A DNA stretch of 64,000 nt, taken from positions 124,001-188,000 of the forward strand of contig LVLI01000233.1 of the NCBI GenBank assembly GCA_001687465.1, read 5' to 3'. Under the pieces are notes generated by a model. The model did not search any database and was not told the DNA's origin. It saw only the letters and a list, made by a program, of their open reading frames with translations. Shown here one piece after another: positions 23,747 through 36,426 of the stretch; within the stretch, counting starts at the first letter, position 1, and each line of letters begins with the position of its first letter. A program made the translations under genes and the position numbers. The stretch is from Halocafeteria seosinensis. Taxonomy: Eukaryota; Sar; Bigyra; Bicosoecida.

Positions 23747-25767
23747 TTAAATTTGAACATCAGGTTTGAACACATTAAATCCCGAAGCAGCGGTAGAAAA
23801 GACCACTCCAGGAAGCTGCCTATGGAACCGTAGTTCCTTTATATCTTTTTGACCCTGCGAACCCAAATATTATATTCCATGCAATGTGACTTGCTGCCAC
23901 AATAATACTAGTCATAACGTACAGAATGTATGAAAAGCAACTGCGGTGGGACTTCAGCTTCCGTCGATTGTCCTTCAGAGGTAATTTTTCCGCTGAGAGC
24001 AGCATCGGTGTCGTCTTCGAGGGACATATCCCAAATCGTTATCGTGTTATCCTCAGCCGATACACCAATCACATTTTCATCCTGAGGATCCCACTCAATT
24101 GAAGTAATCGGGCTATTGTGGTATCGGAAGTGTGCAATGGGAGCATCTTCTGCATACAGAGCCAAGAAACCGAGAGTACTGTGCAGATATCAAGACAAGC
24201 CATACCAAAAACGGAGAAAGCTTACCTTTGAAATTCCGTAAATCCCATATCTTAAAACTTCCGTCGTCCGAACCGGATGCTAGTAGATACGGTATCTTTG
24301 TATTCCAACTAATGACATTCATATCGCAATCGGCGCCTTTAACCGAAATTTGACTCTTGGAAGGGTCGCGTGTATCCCAGATTCTAACCGTCTGATCCAC
24401 TCCGCAAGATGCGAAGACCGTAGCTTCGGTTGGGCTCCATTGTAAATCTTCAACGGAATCTGTGTGGCCACTGAAAGGGACTTTACTAATGCTCCAGGTA
24501 GCGGTGTTAGTGGTATCGGTGGCGACACAATTCGGTGGGACGCCCCCGGCAGTAGTAATAGCTTGGCCCGCTATAGCATCCCAAACATAAATGAACTTCT
24601 TGCAGTCTCCAGTCACTAGTCGCCCAGGAGAAACTCTACTCCAATCCATTGCAAAGCCTTCATCAGCATGACCTTTGAACGTATACACGGCTTCCTTGCG
24701 GGAAGTGGCCGGAGCAACAGGGGCTTGATCACCGGCGAATCCCCCATTTTTCATACCAGCATCGAGCGTAGCCAATTGAGGGCGGATATCATATAAGTTA
24801 ACTATCCCTTTGTCACTCCAAGTAGCGACCATATTAGGGTTTTGGGGCATGACTCGAACTCTGTTAATGCCACCGTCATGAGGAATCTTCTGTGTTTCCA
24901 AAACAGGATCTTCATCTACATCACTGTCGTCATCGGAAGATTCGCTGTCGTCATCGTGCTTGGTCTTCCGGAGTTCAGATACTTTCAGTACCTGCACGCT
25001 GTTTTTCGATGGACGATCAGCTTGAGTACCGGCAACGAAATAGGCACTGAGTGGAAACTGTAGCCAAGAAGTAAACAGAACACCACGAAGACCCAATATT
25101 GATAATCGCAATAGAGAATACTTAAGGATATACAATGGAATACCGTACCTTCGTTCTTCCCGCCCCAAGCCGATCTGGAACAATATCAATACTGAGACAA
25201 GGCCACTCGGGAGTCAACGCGTGGTACATCACGTATGCGTCACTCGAGTAGTCGAGTTTTTGTCCTTTCTCCAGTTTGTCAATACCCGGGCGGAACACCT
25301 GCCAAAGGAAGTTACGGGCGTGATAATTATACCACAATAGGACATATTGGAGTACCACCTACCTGTACATTGGTGCGATCCTCCTCCTCGTCTTCATTTT
25401 CTTCTTCCACTTGAGCATCAGTGGAAGGCTTTCCTGAGCCAGCAGCTGCAGACGCCGTAGTCATCTCAGCATTGCGTCTCGTATTCTCGTCCGTTTGTGT
25501 ATCCATTTCGTTGTCTGATTCATCCGAGGAGTCGAATTCATCCTCGAAGGGGTCCTCGAACTCTAGATCTTCCATACGTTCCACTACATCTTTATCTTCC
25601 GTAGCTGCTGCTTTACCTTCCTTCCTGGTACTCTTTTTGCCAGTTTGCTTGCTCTTCTGAGAACCAGATGCCTCATCCTGGCCACTGAAATGCACTTTTT
25701 GTGTGTTTGCGGAGGCGCCGGTGTCACCTGCTTCGCCATTGGCGGTTGGCTTCTCACGGCGCTTCAT
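23747..25767 (-). CDS. GRWD1: Glutamate-rich WD-repeat protein (GRWD1/Rrb1)
   Basis: Nuclear WD40 protein that acts as chaperone for ribosomal protein uL3 (yeast Rrb1) and as a histone-binding factor in animals. Exons on the minus strand: 25363-25767, 25149-25298, 24226-25057, 23923-24149, 23747-23854; 573 residues. The N-terminal ~50 residues are basic and polar and are followed by a Glu/Asp-rich stretch to residue ~135. The family segment [20 protein letters not shown] comes next, then FVAGTQA. A second acidic patch precedes the WD repeats, which show [42 protein letters not shown] and EWDPQDENV. The C-terminal [20 protein letters not shown] joins the last two exons exactly as in the family. 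Confidence 0.93.
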
Positions 25768-26562
25768 TGCTTGTTTTATCTCCCTTCCAAGTGACCACCA
25801 CTGGAACACGACAAATAAATCCCTTGGTTCTAGTAGATACGATCCACAAACATTTATATAAAGCCTTGATTGTGCCGGAATCGTCCTTGTAAGACTACAC
25901 TGATCGCGCTTCAACCTCAACCTCGCTTGACTTCACAAACACGACAGTGTCCCTTGGGAGAATCAGTCAATACTGTACAGTGTACAGTACGAGAAGCGCG
26001 AATAATGCATGTGCTACCATAAAGTTGATGCGTGCATTATCTGCACTGTAGTGGTGTAACGCCGAAGAGATACACCCCTCTCCTCCTTGACGTCGCCTTT
26101 CTTGTCTATTCACTCCTTACAGACCCGGTGTAGCCCCCCTCCCCCAATTGCAATTCTCTCATTTCACTGTTTCTCCCTTTTTGCCGTATTATCATTGCAT
26201 ACACTCAGTTCTCGGGGACTGACTAGTCAAACGACACTGTACTTCAACAAAATCCACTTTGACACCGGCGAAGAGCTTCGAAATCTCTACCCCCGGAGCT
26301 AAACGGGTTGATACCACATCATTGGTCCTCACTGGGGACTCCTCAATAGTGGCTGTTAGTTTAGGGGAATGTTTGTACAGATTGAGCATGTGTTTGGTTA
26401 GGTACGTGTGAGAGGAGCTACACATGATGCGAGCGTGCCATCCGAACGGGATATTTGAATCAGATCTTCAGGAAGGATACCTACTGACGTATTCACGCTT
26501 TTTACTCGAGTAGCTCCTTGATAGAAGTATCTGCTTCATCTACTGCTTGTGTCAGAGTGGGT
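25768..26562. promoter_or_regulatory. Divergent intergenic region with inverted repeat
   Basis: About 800 bp between the starts of GRWD1 (-) and permease B (+). Contains the inverted repeat TACTGTACA-G-TGTACAGTA at 25971-25989, 200 bp upstream of GRWD1. No gene supported. Confidence 0.45.
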
Positions 26563-28702
26563 ATGGTGGTTCCTAAAGATGGACATATGCCAGCCATTAC
26601 CGCAGGATCGACCCCGTCAAGCAATGGATCGGTGGTTATACCGACATCAGACACACGTGAACCTTGCAGAAGCATTGAAGAGTCCAGTTTATTAGGAGAC
26701 GACCGGGAAGATAGTGGAGGTGAACAGCCTCCAGGAAATGACTTCCTCGTGCTCATCCCACATCTAGCAGCTCCCGTGGAAGCGGGGATTCAGCCAGCTC
26801 GGACCATAGGTGTCGTTAGTTTGGCGTTTCTTGCATATGTTTCAGTGTGTGGTGGTAAGCTTATGTAGTTGTCTTTTACATGTCCTGTCGGTGGCACCAA
26901 TACCTTACGTTGCGTTCGTTTGCAGGACCTTTTGGAATTGAGCCAGCAGTAGGAGCCGCAGGACCACTGATAACCCTCATTGCCCTTATCGTTGCTGGGA
27001 TCTTTTGGGCCTTGCCTCAGTCTTTGTTAACAGCAGGTAAGTGCGTTCTGGATGGCCAATGTCCTGCGTCCCGGTACTTTGTTGGTAAGCTTACATTCTC
27101 CGCTTCGTACTGACAGAGCTGTCTACAATCTATGATGAAAACGGTGGCTACATTGTGTGGGTACAAGAGTCGCTGGGTCCATTTTGGGGGTTCGTAAACG
27201 GTCAAAATGCTCTCGTGGCCAATTTATGCGATCTGCCCTCCTATGTAGTATTATATGCCAGTTACTTACAACAGTTCTTCCATATGAGTTTGGCTATGGA
27301 TATTACCGTGAAGTTCCTGACATTGGCGCTTGTAGTTACGTTAAACGTTCTTGGTATGGAGACGGTGGCTATAACGTCCATTATTTTTACCATGATCGTT
27401 CTTACACCCTTTGCTATCGAACCTTTTATGGCTTCGATAGCTCCTGAAGAATGGTCTGGCGTGAAAGACAAAATCGATTGGGGGTGAGTAGAGTACCATG
27501 TATTGCAGGATAACATGTACCCTTTTGTCGGCAGCACGAATGTTCTGTTCTTCTGATTTGCAGTGTGCTCGTGGCAGCTGTCTTATGGAACTACCAAGGA
27601 TGGAACACTTTAGGCTGTGTCGCTGGCGAAGTAAAAAACGCTAAGCGGAGGTAAGGCGTCAAGTTAAATACTTCTCCCCATCCTCAAGAAACAAGGTTTC
27701 GCACTGTGCAGCTATCCTATTGGAGTTCTTGTGGCTATTGCTATGGTAGTTTTCACGTATGCGATCCCCATTATGGTAGGGGTGGTCGTGGAGCCGGAAT
27801 GGGAGCAATGGGGCGACGAAGTTGACTTCGTGGACATAGCTGGAAAGATTGCAAAATGGCTTGGTATATTTACTCTGTTAGGGGCTAGTCTTGCCCTCAT
27901 TGGGGAATTCTCTGCTGCTCTAAGCTCTTCGTCGAGAGCTCTGCAGCGGATGGCAGGTTATGGCATGGTACCAAAGTTCCTCGTCAAAAACAAAACTCGC
28001 TTTGCAACTCCGGTTCCTTCGATCTTGTTTGAGGCGGCAGCAACCGGAGGCTTAATGTTTTTCGATATTTCAACACTGATGATTATCACGACGTTGTTCA
28101 ACAACATATCGATAGTGATGCAAATCATCTCTTTCTTGTACTTGAGATACAAATATCCGGAAATGAAGCGTCCTTACAAAGTACCGTGTGGCAAATTCGG
28201 TGCCGTGTTTGTCACAATCCCTCAGATACTTGTGGTTATCTATGCCACGTATAGTTTCGGCATTGGTTGGCAAGTAGGGCTTGGATTTGGTTTAAACGTT
28301 CTCTACCTTATCGCAGCATACTGGTGGGCTTATAAATACTTGCCCCAGGCTGAAAGGCGCTACACAGCAGAACATCTAGCTGAGGAAGTGAAAAAGGCAA
28401 CCGAATCGATGGAAATGGGAGCGATAGATACTCAGAAGACTCCTGTTAGACACAGAAGTAATAGCGGTCGATCACCGTTGCCCAACAACGATAGGCGAAG
28501 GAGTTACGATAGTGCTCTTGAGAAAAAGTCGAGCTTGCTCTCGAAGAAAGCGAAATCGCACACGTCGAAACGGAGCGATTCCACGAGTAACCTCCCCCTT
28601 TGTGACAACGACAGTCTTCAAGGAGATAAATCACCCCATAGTGAACCAGGTTCGCAGCGACTCAGTCCGTTACCCTGTCGCTATGGCTCGATGAGTAGCT
28701 AG
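26563..28702 (+). CDS. APC-superfamily permease B, paralog of permease A
   Basis: Amino acid/polyamine permease of the same type as the gene at 7747-9967. Exons 26563-26854, 26926-27036, 27117-27483, 27564-27650, 27712-28702; 615 residues. Core motifs match A nearly residue for residue: [68 protein letters not shown]. Three introns sit at the same codons and phases as in A; B has one more, interrupting the first-helix GG of VCGGPFG. Tails differ in sequence; the C-terminal tail is Ser/Lys-rich rather than acidic. The first ATG after in-frame TTG 26518 was chosen as start; a missed 5' exon is possible. Confidence 0.85.
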
Positions 28703-29237
28703 CTATAGTTGCCTCGTTGGGGTATCTCCCAGTGTCGCCACTACTTCTCCAAATCGGGTGCATCTACACGTTGCAAATCATTAACCGTATCGGCAATTCG
28801 ACCCGAAAGCACTCATCCATCATTATTTTCTATTTCTAAACGAGGCCTATGATAGGCAGCCTGCCAAGCGCACTAGCGAAAGTACAACCCTTCCACAAAC
28901 TTCCGAAGCTCGAGCCTCGGAATTTCGAGTCGGAAAGCGAGGTTCTCGAGCACGAACGCGCGTGGTTTTGTGAAGGTTACCCATGGTTCCCCAGCCGTTA
29001 AGACGAAGTTCAGGGGGATACAGCTCCATATACATGCAGTTTGTTACTTTCCAAGACACAATGATGCGTGCTTTGTCTGTAACTGCTGTGGAAGAGAGTG
29101 TGAGCCAGGCTGTTGTCTTATAGAGTGAAGAGGATACAAACCGTCGTTTTTTGGGGGTACTTTCTCCCACAGACCGATTCTTATTGTGTTTAAAGTGAAC
29201 GTCTATCCAGCTCCAAGCTTGACTTGGGTATGCAAGA
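28703..29237. other. Intergenic region
   Basis: About 535 bp before the condensin gene. No gene supported; a near-palindrome CCGAAGCTCGAGCCTCGG sits at 28903-28920. Confidence 0.4.
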
Positions 29238-32200
29238 ATGTCGTCTTCAGGATGGAGAACCACACGCCGAGGAAAGGCTTCCGCTGCCTCGACTAAGAAG
29301 CCGGCCTCTGAAAATACGAGTAGCAGCGCCTTAGCAGGAAGTAAACCGCAAGAGAAGGGAGGAGAGTCTAACAAAGCTGATGCAATGCTGAAAAGCATTT
29401 TAGACAAGTGTCAAAAGTCAAAACAGTCCTTCAATCCGAGCGCGCTGACTGTAAAGAAATTTGTACAAGAAGACCCCCAAAAGATGGAGGAAGTGGCGAC
29501 AAGTTTCACGAAGTACCTCGAAGTTTGTATGCCTGTTTACAAGAAATGTGACCCAGTCGATCGGGTAATTTCGTTCGTTGGTGAGCTCTGTAGAACCCTT
29601 GGAGCGCCTTTTGGAGATGAGCTGGGAATAGAATTGGTTTCGGTAAGGAGACAGCTTGCTACAGGTTCGTCATGGGGTTTTTCTTAGACTAGACGTTGCA
29701 CTGTCTTGCTCTACAGCACTTCATAAAATTCTGGAACGCCAAAGATAAAGGAGTTCGATTTCGAGTTTGTCAACTATTGTGCACCATATTAGGAAACCTA
29801 TCAGAAGAAGTAGAAATCAGGTATGTTATAAAGAGTTGCCCTGGATAACGGCGCTGTGCGTCACCGTGTGGGCAAGTTGCAGCGATAAGCTATGGTCCGA
29901 ACTAGTAGAACGCATGAAACAACGCACCTTTGATAAAATTGGCCCCATCCGAGCACAAGCAGTCCGTGCTGTAGAGCGGCTGCAAGATATCACTGATCCC
30001 AGTTGTCCCATTGTCAAGAGACTCTGCCATGTTATGGAGAACGATTCTAACAAGTAAGGAAAGCATACAGGTTGGATTCTTGTCATCTCTTCAATATGTT
30101 GTGCCTGTGTCGCAGAGAAGTTCGAGCAGAAGCAGTCAACACTGTGGCACTTACTGAGGTTACGTTAAACTTCGTGATGAGAAGAACCAAAGATGTTGAG
30201 GAACCAGTCAGGATGGTACGTGATGTACAAATTGTACATTATTTAGATCACTGTGACACCTGTTCCTACATCATTGTCTTTGGGCAGGCGGCTATCCGCA
30301 ACATTGATGAGCGCGTTGCATGTACGTCCCTATCCATTGAGCAGCGGATTAGTCTGCTCCGAACTGCGTTCTCAGATCGCTCAACCAAAGTGCGCCAGGC
30401 TACTGGACACATGCTTGTATCTTGGCTAGCTCGTTGCAAGTTCGACTTATGTCAACTACTCGGCTTGCTCGATGTTGTGTCAAATTTCGAGCTGGCTAAG
30501 AACACGATATTTGAGTTGATAGACATGGCTGGCAGAGGAGCAACTGAGCAAAACGTAGGAGGCACAAATTCCAAGAATAGCACTGGCCTTGCTCAGAACA
30601 GAACTACTGAATCCCAATTGAGCGTGAAAGAACGCTTTGATGGTCTTCTCCACAGTTTGAACAGCCCCGTTTGGGAAAACGGCGATTCCGAAGTCGAAGA
30701 GTCAGAACTAGTGGACTTCAGCAAGTCACTTACGCCAGAAAGAACGGCTCTTTGGATATGTCTGGTCGAAAGAGCTTCCTCAACTAGTTCACGGGTTCCA
30801 ATACTGGAGAAAATGGTACCGACTCTATCCCAAATATGCTTCATGATATTCTCCCTTTGCGACGAACCGCAAAACCTAGGTGATGAGGGTGATGAGGAAG
30901 AACTCGCAGACATTGCTGCCCAGCGACAATTTATGATTGAGTGTCTCTTGAACGTTTCAGAGAGTTGCGATTTTCACGATGAAATGGGGCGACAGAGATT
31001 TATCCTTCTTGTGAAAGAACTCATGGGACATAAAGGTCCTCGATCTGAAGATGAACCTTCTAGTATGTTAAGTTTTATGTTACTAGGGAGCGAAGACGCC
31101 GGTCCTGACGGAATCAGTGCCCCTTGGCTGTGGCAAGCAAGTTCTGATCGAAGAAGAATGGCACATCTGGGTCAAATTGGAGTAGGAATTGCTGTCGAGG
31201 GAGCCCCGTTGCTGTATGGCTTTATGAAAGCCTTGCTTCGAGTCATTGGAAGGCGCGAAGAGTTTGTGAGACTAGTAGTAGACGTGCTCGAAGATCTGCT
31301 CGATTCGGGGGACAACGACGACGAAGAGGAATTGGCAACCATACGAAACCGAACAGCATCTGCATCTGAGTACTACACACAGTGGGTTCGTGCATTGCAT
31401 ATCACTGCCGCGGTACTGAAACTAAGCGAGTGCAATCTTCAAACGCCGGAGCTGGCCGATTTAATACCCACAGTGATCTTACCGGGAATAACAAGCGAGT
31501 TCTGTGCCGTCCGTACGTTGGCTGTGTACTCGCTTGGATTGGCCGTAATGGTGGGAGGAACGACTCCTTCAGATTCTGCTCAACCCGGACACACATCCGT
31601 AGACTTAGCGAGACGACACTTTCCCCTTCTTGTGACAGCCCTAGAAAAAGACGAGCTCTCTGTTAGGATGGTAGCGCTGCAAGTCCTGACGGACTGGATG
31701 CTACTATTCAATCCTTTTGAACTATGTAACGAAACCTCAAATTGTTTCCCTATAGAGCTTCTTTTAAGTTACTTGGGGCCACAGGGTAAACAGAAACTCT
31801 TGACAATTGACGAGCCACGTATGCAGAGTATTGCTGCTGAGTCTGTGTCGAAGCTGACATTTACAGGACGTCTCAACGACAACTTAGGAATAAAACGGAG
31901 GGCGTTGTCCGCACTTCTGCGATCGTACTTTACGCCGTCACCAGAGTTCGACGAAGAATCCGAACAGAAGAAGCAAGAACAGTTTGAAGAGGAAGACTTA
32001 GGCGATGAGGAACTCACTCAAATTGTTAAGACGAAACAAGCGGCCGAAATGAGAATGCGCCAATCACTTGGCACTTTCTTTGTGACCTTTTCAAAGATGT
32101 CCTCGCAGAATCAAACTGATTTAGCTATCGCAAGTTGTGCCGCCATCCGCCTCTTGGCCACCGACATTGCCGTATCCACCACAACACCTTCTTCAGTAGA

Positions 32201-33044
32201 CACTGAGGAGAGACTGACGTCATTCCAGTATGCGCTACAATTTATCGCATTCTTGAATCAACCAACTGATGCTCAGGGGGACTGCCGCGACACAAGGGTT
32301 GTCGAATACTTTGAGCTTCCTTGCTCTGTCAGCTACCACCAACTTCTCGCCTTAACTATAGGTGGGACAATTCTGGAGAATATCCCCGTTCAAGTTGCAA
32401 CTATGCTCGTGCAGGGTATAGATAAATTACTCCTTGCTGAGAACGGAGGTAGTGACTCTTTCAAACTATTTTGTGGTGTGATGAAGTATGTATGTTCTGA
32501 ACTGACAGGAGGAGTGTCCAAACTGCTTGCGAAGTCATTGAAACCAATCACTTCTGAATCCGTCGAAGCAATTTCGGAAGATGAACAACCGATACTACGC
32601 TCTCTGTTGTCGAAGGTAGACGACATTGCGTTTCCGCCCACTAATACTGCGCCTGTGTCAGCTTCCAGTAACCAATCAGCAATTGAAGGCGCAGCTCCTG
32701 CGGAAGAAGCCCATAATGATTCTGATTCACCCGACGAGGAAGGTACCAGCTTCTCTCCTCAGGCCCAGGTGAGGCAGAAACCAAACAAAAAGAAGAAGCG
32801 CATGAGCATGGGGATGGCTTTTGTACAGTCCCAGGTTGAGTCTTTTCAACACCAGCATCAATCTGAAGAGGAATCGGACTCTGATGACAGTTTCGTTTCC
32901 GCGAACGAAGAAAATACGGGTGAAGGAAATACAGCTCGACGACCAAAGGAAAGGGGAAGTACGGAAAGCCATGTTGGCCCCAGTGGCCGGAATTCTATGA
33001 GTCTGAATGCGGAGGAAATAGAGAATGCCCTTGCCGAACTATGA
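29238..33044 (+). CDS. NCAPG: Condensin complex subunit 3 (CAP-G/Ycg1)
   Basis: HEAT-repeat subunit of condensin that binds DNA and compacts chromosomes at mitosis together with SMC2, SMC4, CAP-D2 and CAP-H. Exons 29238-29642, 29717-29820, 29883-30053, 30116-30215, 30288-33044; 1178 residues, normal for the family. Signature segments: DKGVRFRVCQLL, the IGPIRAQAVRAVERLQD HEAT, EVRAEAVNTVALTEVTLNFV, RRTKDVEEPVRMAAIRNID, and SDRSTKVRQATGHMLVSWL. A second HEAT block follows from ~residue 400. The C-terminal ~150 residues are acidic/Ser-rich with a KPNKKKKR basic cluster. Intron 4 (30216-30287) is 72 nt, in frame and stop-free, so it can be retained. Ends 117 bp from the next minus-strand gene. 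Confidence 0.9.
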
Positions 33045-33161
33045 AGTAACTACGCGAAAAAATACTACCTTCGTTAATGTAGCTTGTGGTATACAGAACT
33101 TGAATACATTTATCACTCGAAACGAATCTATTGTGTCTGTTGTTTGTACACGTGTCTTCAA

Positions 33162-34306
33162 TTATGCATAGTCAAAAATGGACGAAGTCTCTTCTTCGTA
33201 CGTTGTCTCCTCTGTCGTGACCGAATCACCGGCAACAGATTTGCGCTCCCCTTGATCCGAGGAAGGACCTTCTCGTGGGCGCTTTCGGCCAACATGTGCC
33301 ACCCGCTCTTGGTTCTTCCGCTGGAGGCTTTGGATGTAATCCGACACAAGGTTGTCTTCCCTTGCCGCATCCCCTGCGCGAGGTTCCTTTGGAGAAGGCC
33401 CCCGCTTACGAATAGGTGGTTTCTTCTGCTGCGCCTTGAGCTTTTCCTGTTGAGACGGTTCCTTACTCAAAATCTCGAACGAGTTCGTGCACACAACTTC
33501 TCCTGTCAAGGAGATATAGAAAGCGAAACGGAAAGGAACATCACCGAAATTCTTGCTGATAGGGAGGTACTTTCGGTGAATCTGCACAGTCAGCGTGTCA
33601 TTTCCGCTGTCCAAGTCGTATGAGAATATCTCATCGGGCACTTGAAGCATTTTGATTTTCTTTTCCTCCTTGTCGTACAGGGGAATCTGGGCCCCATCAA
33701 AGCGCAAGAGCTTCCCTCGGACAACTGAATGAAGGCCGTCCTTGGCACTGATGCCCTTCATTCCATCCATAGCATCTTGGGCAAGGGCAATCTTGATCTT
33801 GAGGAGAGAAGAGGAGTCCTGCGGAACACGGGGCCAAAAAAAATGGTTTTCGCGGTTGAAGCAGGTTCCGGCGTGAATATTCACACCACCTTGAAGTCGG
33901 TTCAAACATAACTTACCAGCTTGTCCTGTTCGTCCCGCTGATAGTTGTATACGGGCATCCCATCAGGAATATCGTAGTCAGGAAGAACATGAGACTGGAT
34001 AGGAGCATCGTAATCCTCTTGGTCGTCCTTGGGAGAGGCTTCATCCAGCAAAGGAGCGCTTCCGCTGCAGCAGGGGAAGAGTCCGTCGTCATCCAAGCTA
34101 AAGGGCTTGAGAGACACAATACCGTCGTTGATTTTAAGGAAACCATTGCCCTCAACGTATCCACCGAAACTCAACGGAGAGCTCTCAGAAAAGAGAGAGC
34201 CCTGAGGCGATGACTGATAGCACCGGACATTCTCGCCCGGAGTCACCTCATCCAGGGGACCAAAGGTCCCCATAAAGTCCTTTTTTGTTGAACTGTTCAT
34301 GGTCAT
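33162..34306 (-). CDS. Unknown protein with a beta-rich domain and basic tail
   Basis: Exons 33917-34306 and 33162-33818 joined by a 98-nt phase-0 intron give 348 residues (start 34306; a second ATG at 34300). The N-terminal third is acidic and Ser/Pro/Asp-rich. The middle ~120 residues look like a compact beta domain: SVVRGKLLRFDGAQIPLY, then VPFRFAFYISLTGEVV and TNSFEILSK. That last motif is reminiscent of immunoglobulin-like DNA-binding or IPT/TIG-type domains in which a strand ends in xSK, but this is weak. The tail is basic, with KKPPIRKRGPSP and GRKRPREGP clusters that look like nuclear signals. A transcription-related role is only a guess. Confidence 0.6.
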
Positions 34307-34806
34307 GGTGGGTCAGAAGTGATTGGGTTACTACTTGGAACGCCATTTTTATTTAACTTTGGGGAGGTGTTTGGTTACACCTTTTCTTCCGTTCACTTTA
34401 GGTAAACCTTGGTTGCTTAGGAGGGAGTATGGGGATACTCTCTATTTAGAGTGCCATCGTTCACTATCTACAAAAAACGACTGCGCACACTCAAAAAACT
34501 TCATCCACTTCAATCCAAAACTGTTTACTCATTGTTCGTCGGCTCAAAGTTGTCCCGCAACGGAAACCGTCTTTTGTGAACGTGAAGTTCGTCGTGATTC
34601 GAGTCGTTCGACTCGTGAACCCCGGATTGCTGTGGGGTGGTGCCACCGTGGTGGGTATCGAGAATCGTTGGTTAGTTACTTCACGTGCTTTGGAAGAAAC
34701 GTAGCGTGAATCCAACACGTAAGATTTTAACTTTGAAGTCAGTCTATCTCTTTCATTCAGAGCTTCCGCAGCAAGTTTCGCTGCGTCCTAGGCCCATGAT
34801 TGTCAC
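34307..34806. other. Intergenic region
   Basis: About 500 bp between two minus-strand genes. Contains a perfect inverted repeat CGAGTCG-TT-CGACTCG at 34600-34615. No gene supported. Confidence 0.45.
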
Positions 34807-36426
34807 TTAACAACATGACCCTTTGCCCGTCTCTACGTTCTTACTCCAGTCTTGCGAAGGAAAACACCCGAAGGCAAGTCTTTCCTTTTCACCGAGGCCA
34901 AATGCTCCCAGGTGCTTTCCTGGTTCTTTCACTTCAAACTCTTCCTCGTAACGCGAATTCTGCAACATGAGTGCTGTGTTCTTATCAATCTTCTTTGAAA
35001 TGCCCCGCGGGAACACCTGAGTAACAACGAATCTACATCAATAGGGTACACCATTGCTACATTACATTAGAAACGGTCTTACTTGGCCAAGCCCAAACGT
35101 GAATTCATTGTCGGACCCAACATAAACAGTTTCCTGACCGTAGTCTTCGGGCCCATCTTCAAGATCAGATATCTTGAACGCACGTATAGTTTGAGAGTAG
35201 AAGCGCGCATGACCAAGTTTCCGCATGGCTTCACTACTGAGATTCAATTTGATTTCTCTGTTGGTCACTGCTCGGTAGTCATTGAAGCCAGCATTCTGCG
35301 GACGCAATCGCAGTGTACATTGCACCCAGTCTAACAATGCAAGAGAAAACAATTACCTTCATTAGTCTCCTGAAGTCATTAGTATACAACGCGCCTGACA
35401 GGCATTCTCCATACAGCATGGTATCTCGTTTAGCCGCATCGGGTATCCTTCTGTCGCTGTACACATCTGAAAAGTATAGTTCTCCTCCTGACGGTCCAAG
35501 CACACAATGATTAATCTCCAAGCAAGAAAAGAGACACTCGAATAGCATTTGATCGGTACCTTCTTTCAGAATTTTCCATATTTGCTGAATCACTTTCCTT
35601 TTGTCCGAGGCCAGATTGACAACACAGTTAGAAATAACCTGTATGTAGTGGATGCAAATGACAGTCATGTGATAAAAACTTAATTGAATCTACAACTTAC
35701 GACATCTATGGAGGAATCTTCGATGCCAGCTGCTGGGATGTTCTCGATGTGGCCATCCAAGAAAAGTGTGTTCTTCTGAGCAAATCTGCAGAAGACTACC
35801 TGTTGTCAGTCAGCTGCTCTACGCCGCATGATCAAATTGTACTGAGGCATACCCAAATTTTTCTCGGTGCCATTCCTCGTATTTTCTGGCTACCTCAAGC
35901 TGCTCAGGTGTCATGTCAATTCCGATAACTTTGCCCTTTTCTCCCACTGATAGGACTCATATCCGCTTGCAATAACGTAAGCTGCCATATATACCCGACG
36001 GCGCAACGTACCAAGTTGAGACGCCAAGAAACAGTCCCTCCCTGTTCCACATCCCAAATCAAGAACCGTCTTACCTTCCTGCAAAATAGCTAAGCTTTAC
36101 ATGCCCGTCCTAGGTGTATGCGAATCTCCAGGGGAGGGGCTTACCAGCAAGGGAGGCACGGGAGATCCACATCCGTAGAATCGATCAGTCACTTCAGGGT
36201 GGACATTCTTCAAGAGCTTTCGAATCTGCTTTGATTCTTCGCCCTGTGTAAACAAACGACAATTGGGTTTTTTGACGGGAATTTCAGTTCAGCTGAAGAC
36301 ATGCCATACCAGAACACAACACGCATCGGTGGCAAGATCCTTCGTAGAGGTTAGAGTTTTCCCGTAGTACTCTTGCACTTTCTCGTAGACACCATCAGCG
36401 TCTCCGTTCACTTCACTGGAGGACAT
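34807..36426 (-). CDS. AS3MT: Arsenite methyltransferase (AS3MT/ArsM)
   Basis: S-adenosylmethionine-dependent enzyme that methylates As(III) to mono-, di- and trimethyl forms; cytosolic detoxification. Nine minus-strand exons: 36310-36426, 36145-36243, 36012-36078, 35853-35946, 35701-35785, 35560-35638, 35357-35487, 35083-35295, 34807-35016; 364 residues. The SAM motif VLDLGCGTGRD is at residues 77-87 and GIDMTPEQLEVAR follows. Arsenic-binding cysteines are present: the DACC pair (36-37), Cys64 in FYGCGSP, Cys159 in ISNCVVNL and Cys209 in GECLSG, spaced as human Cys32/61/156/206. The protein ends GKGSCC, the Cys pair seen in many AS3MTs. The intron 35488-35559 is 72 nt, in frame and stop-free. 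Confidence 0.95.

Noticed and set aside
28847-29407. 186-codon minus-strand frame
   Set aside because: Overlaps CAP-G exon 1; no domain, no spliced partner; antisense shadow.
33697-33909. Extension of the 33-kb gene's second exon upstream through its intron
   Set aside because: Open frame continues but acceptor TTCCGCAG and donor GTAAGT define a better phase-0 intron (33819-33916).
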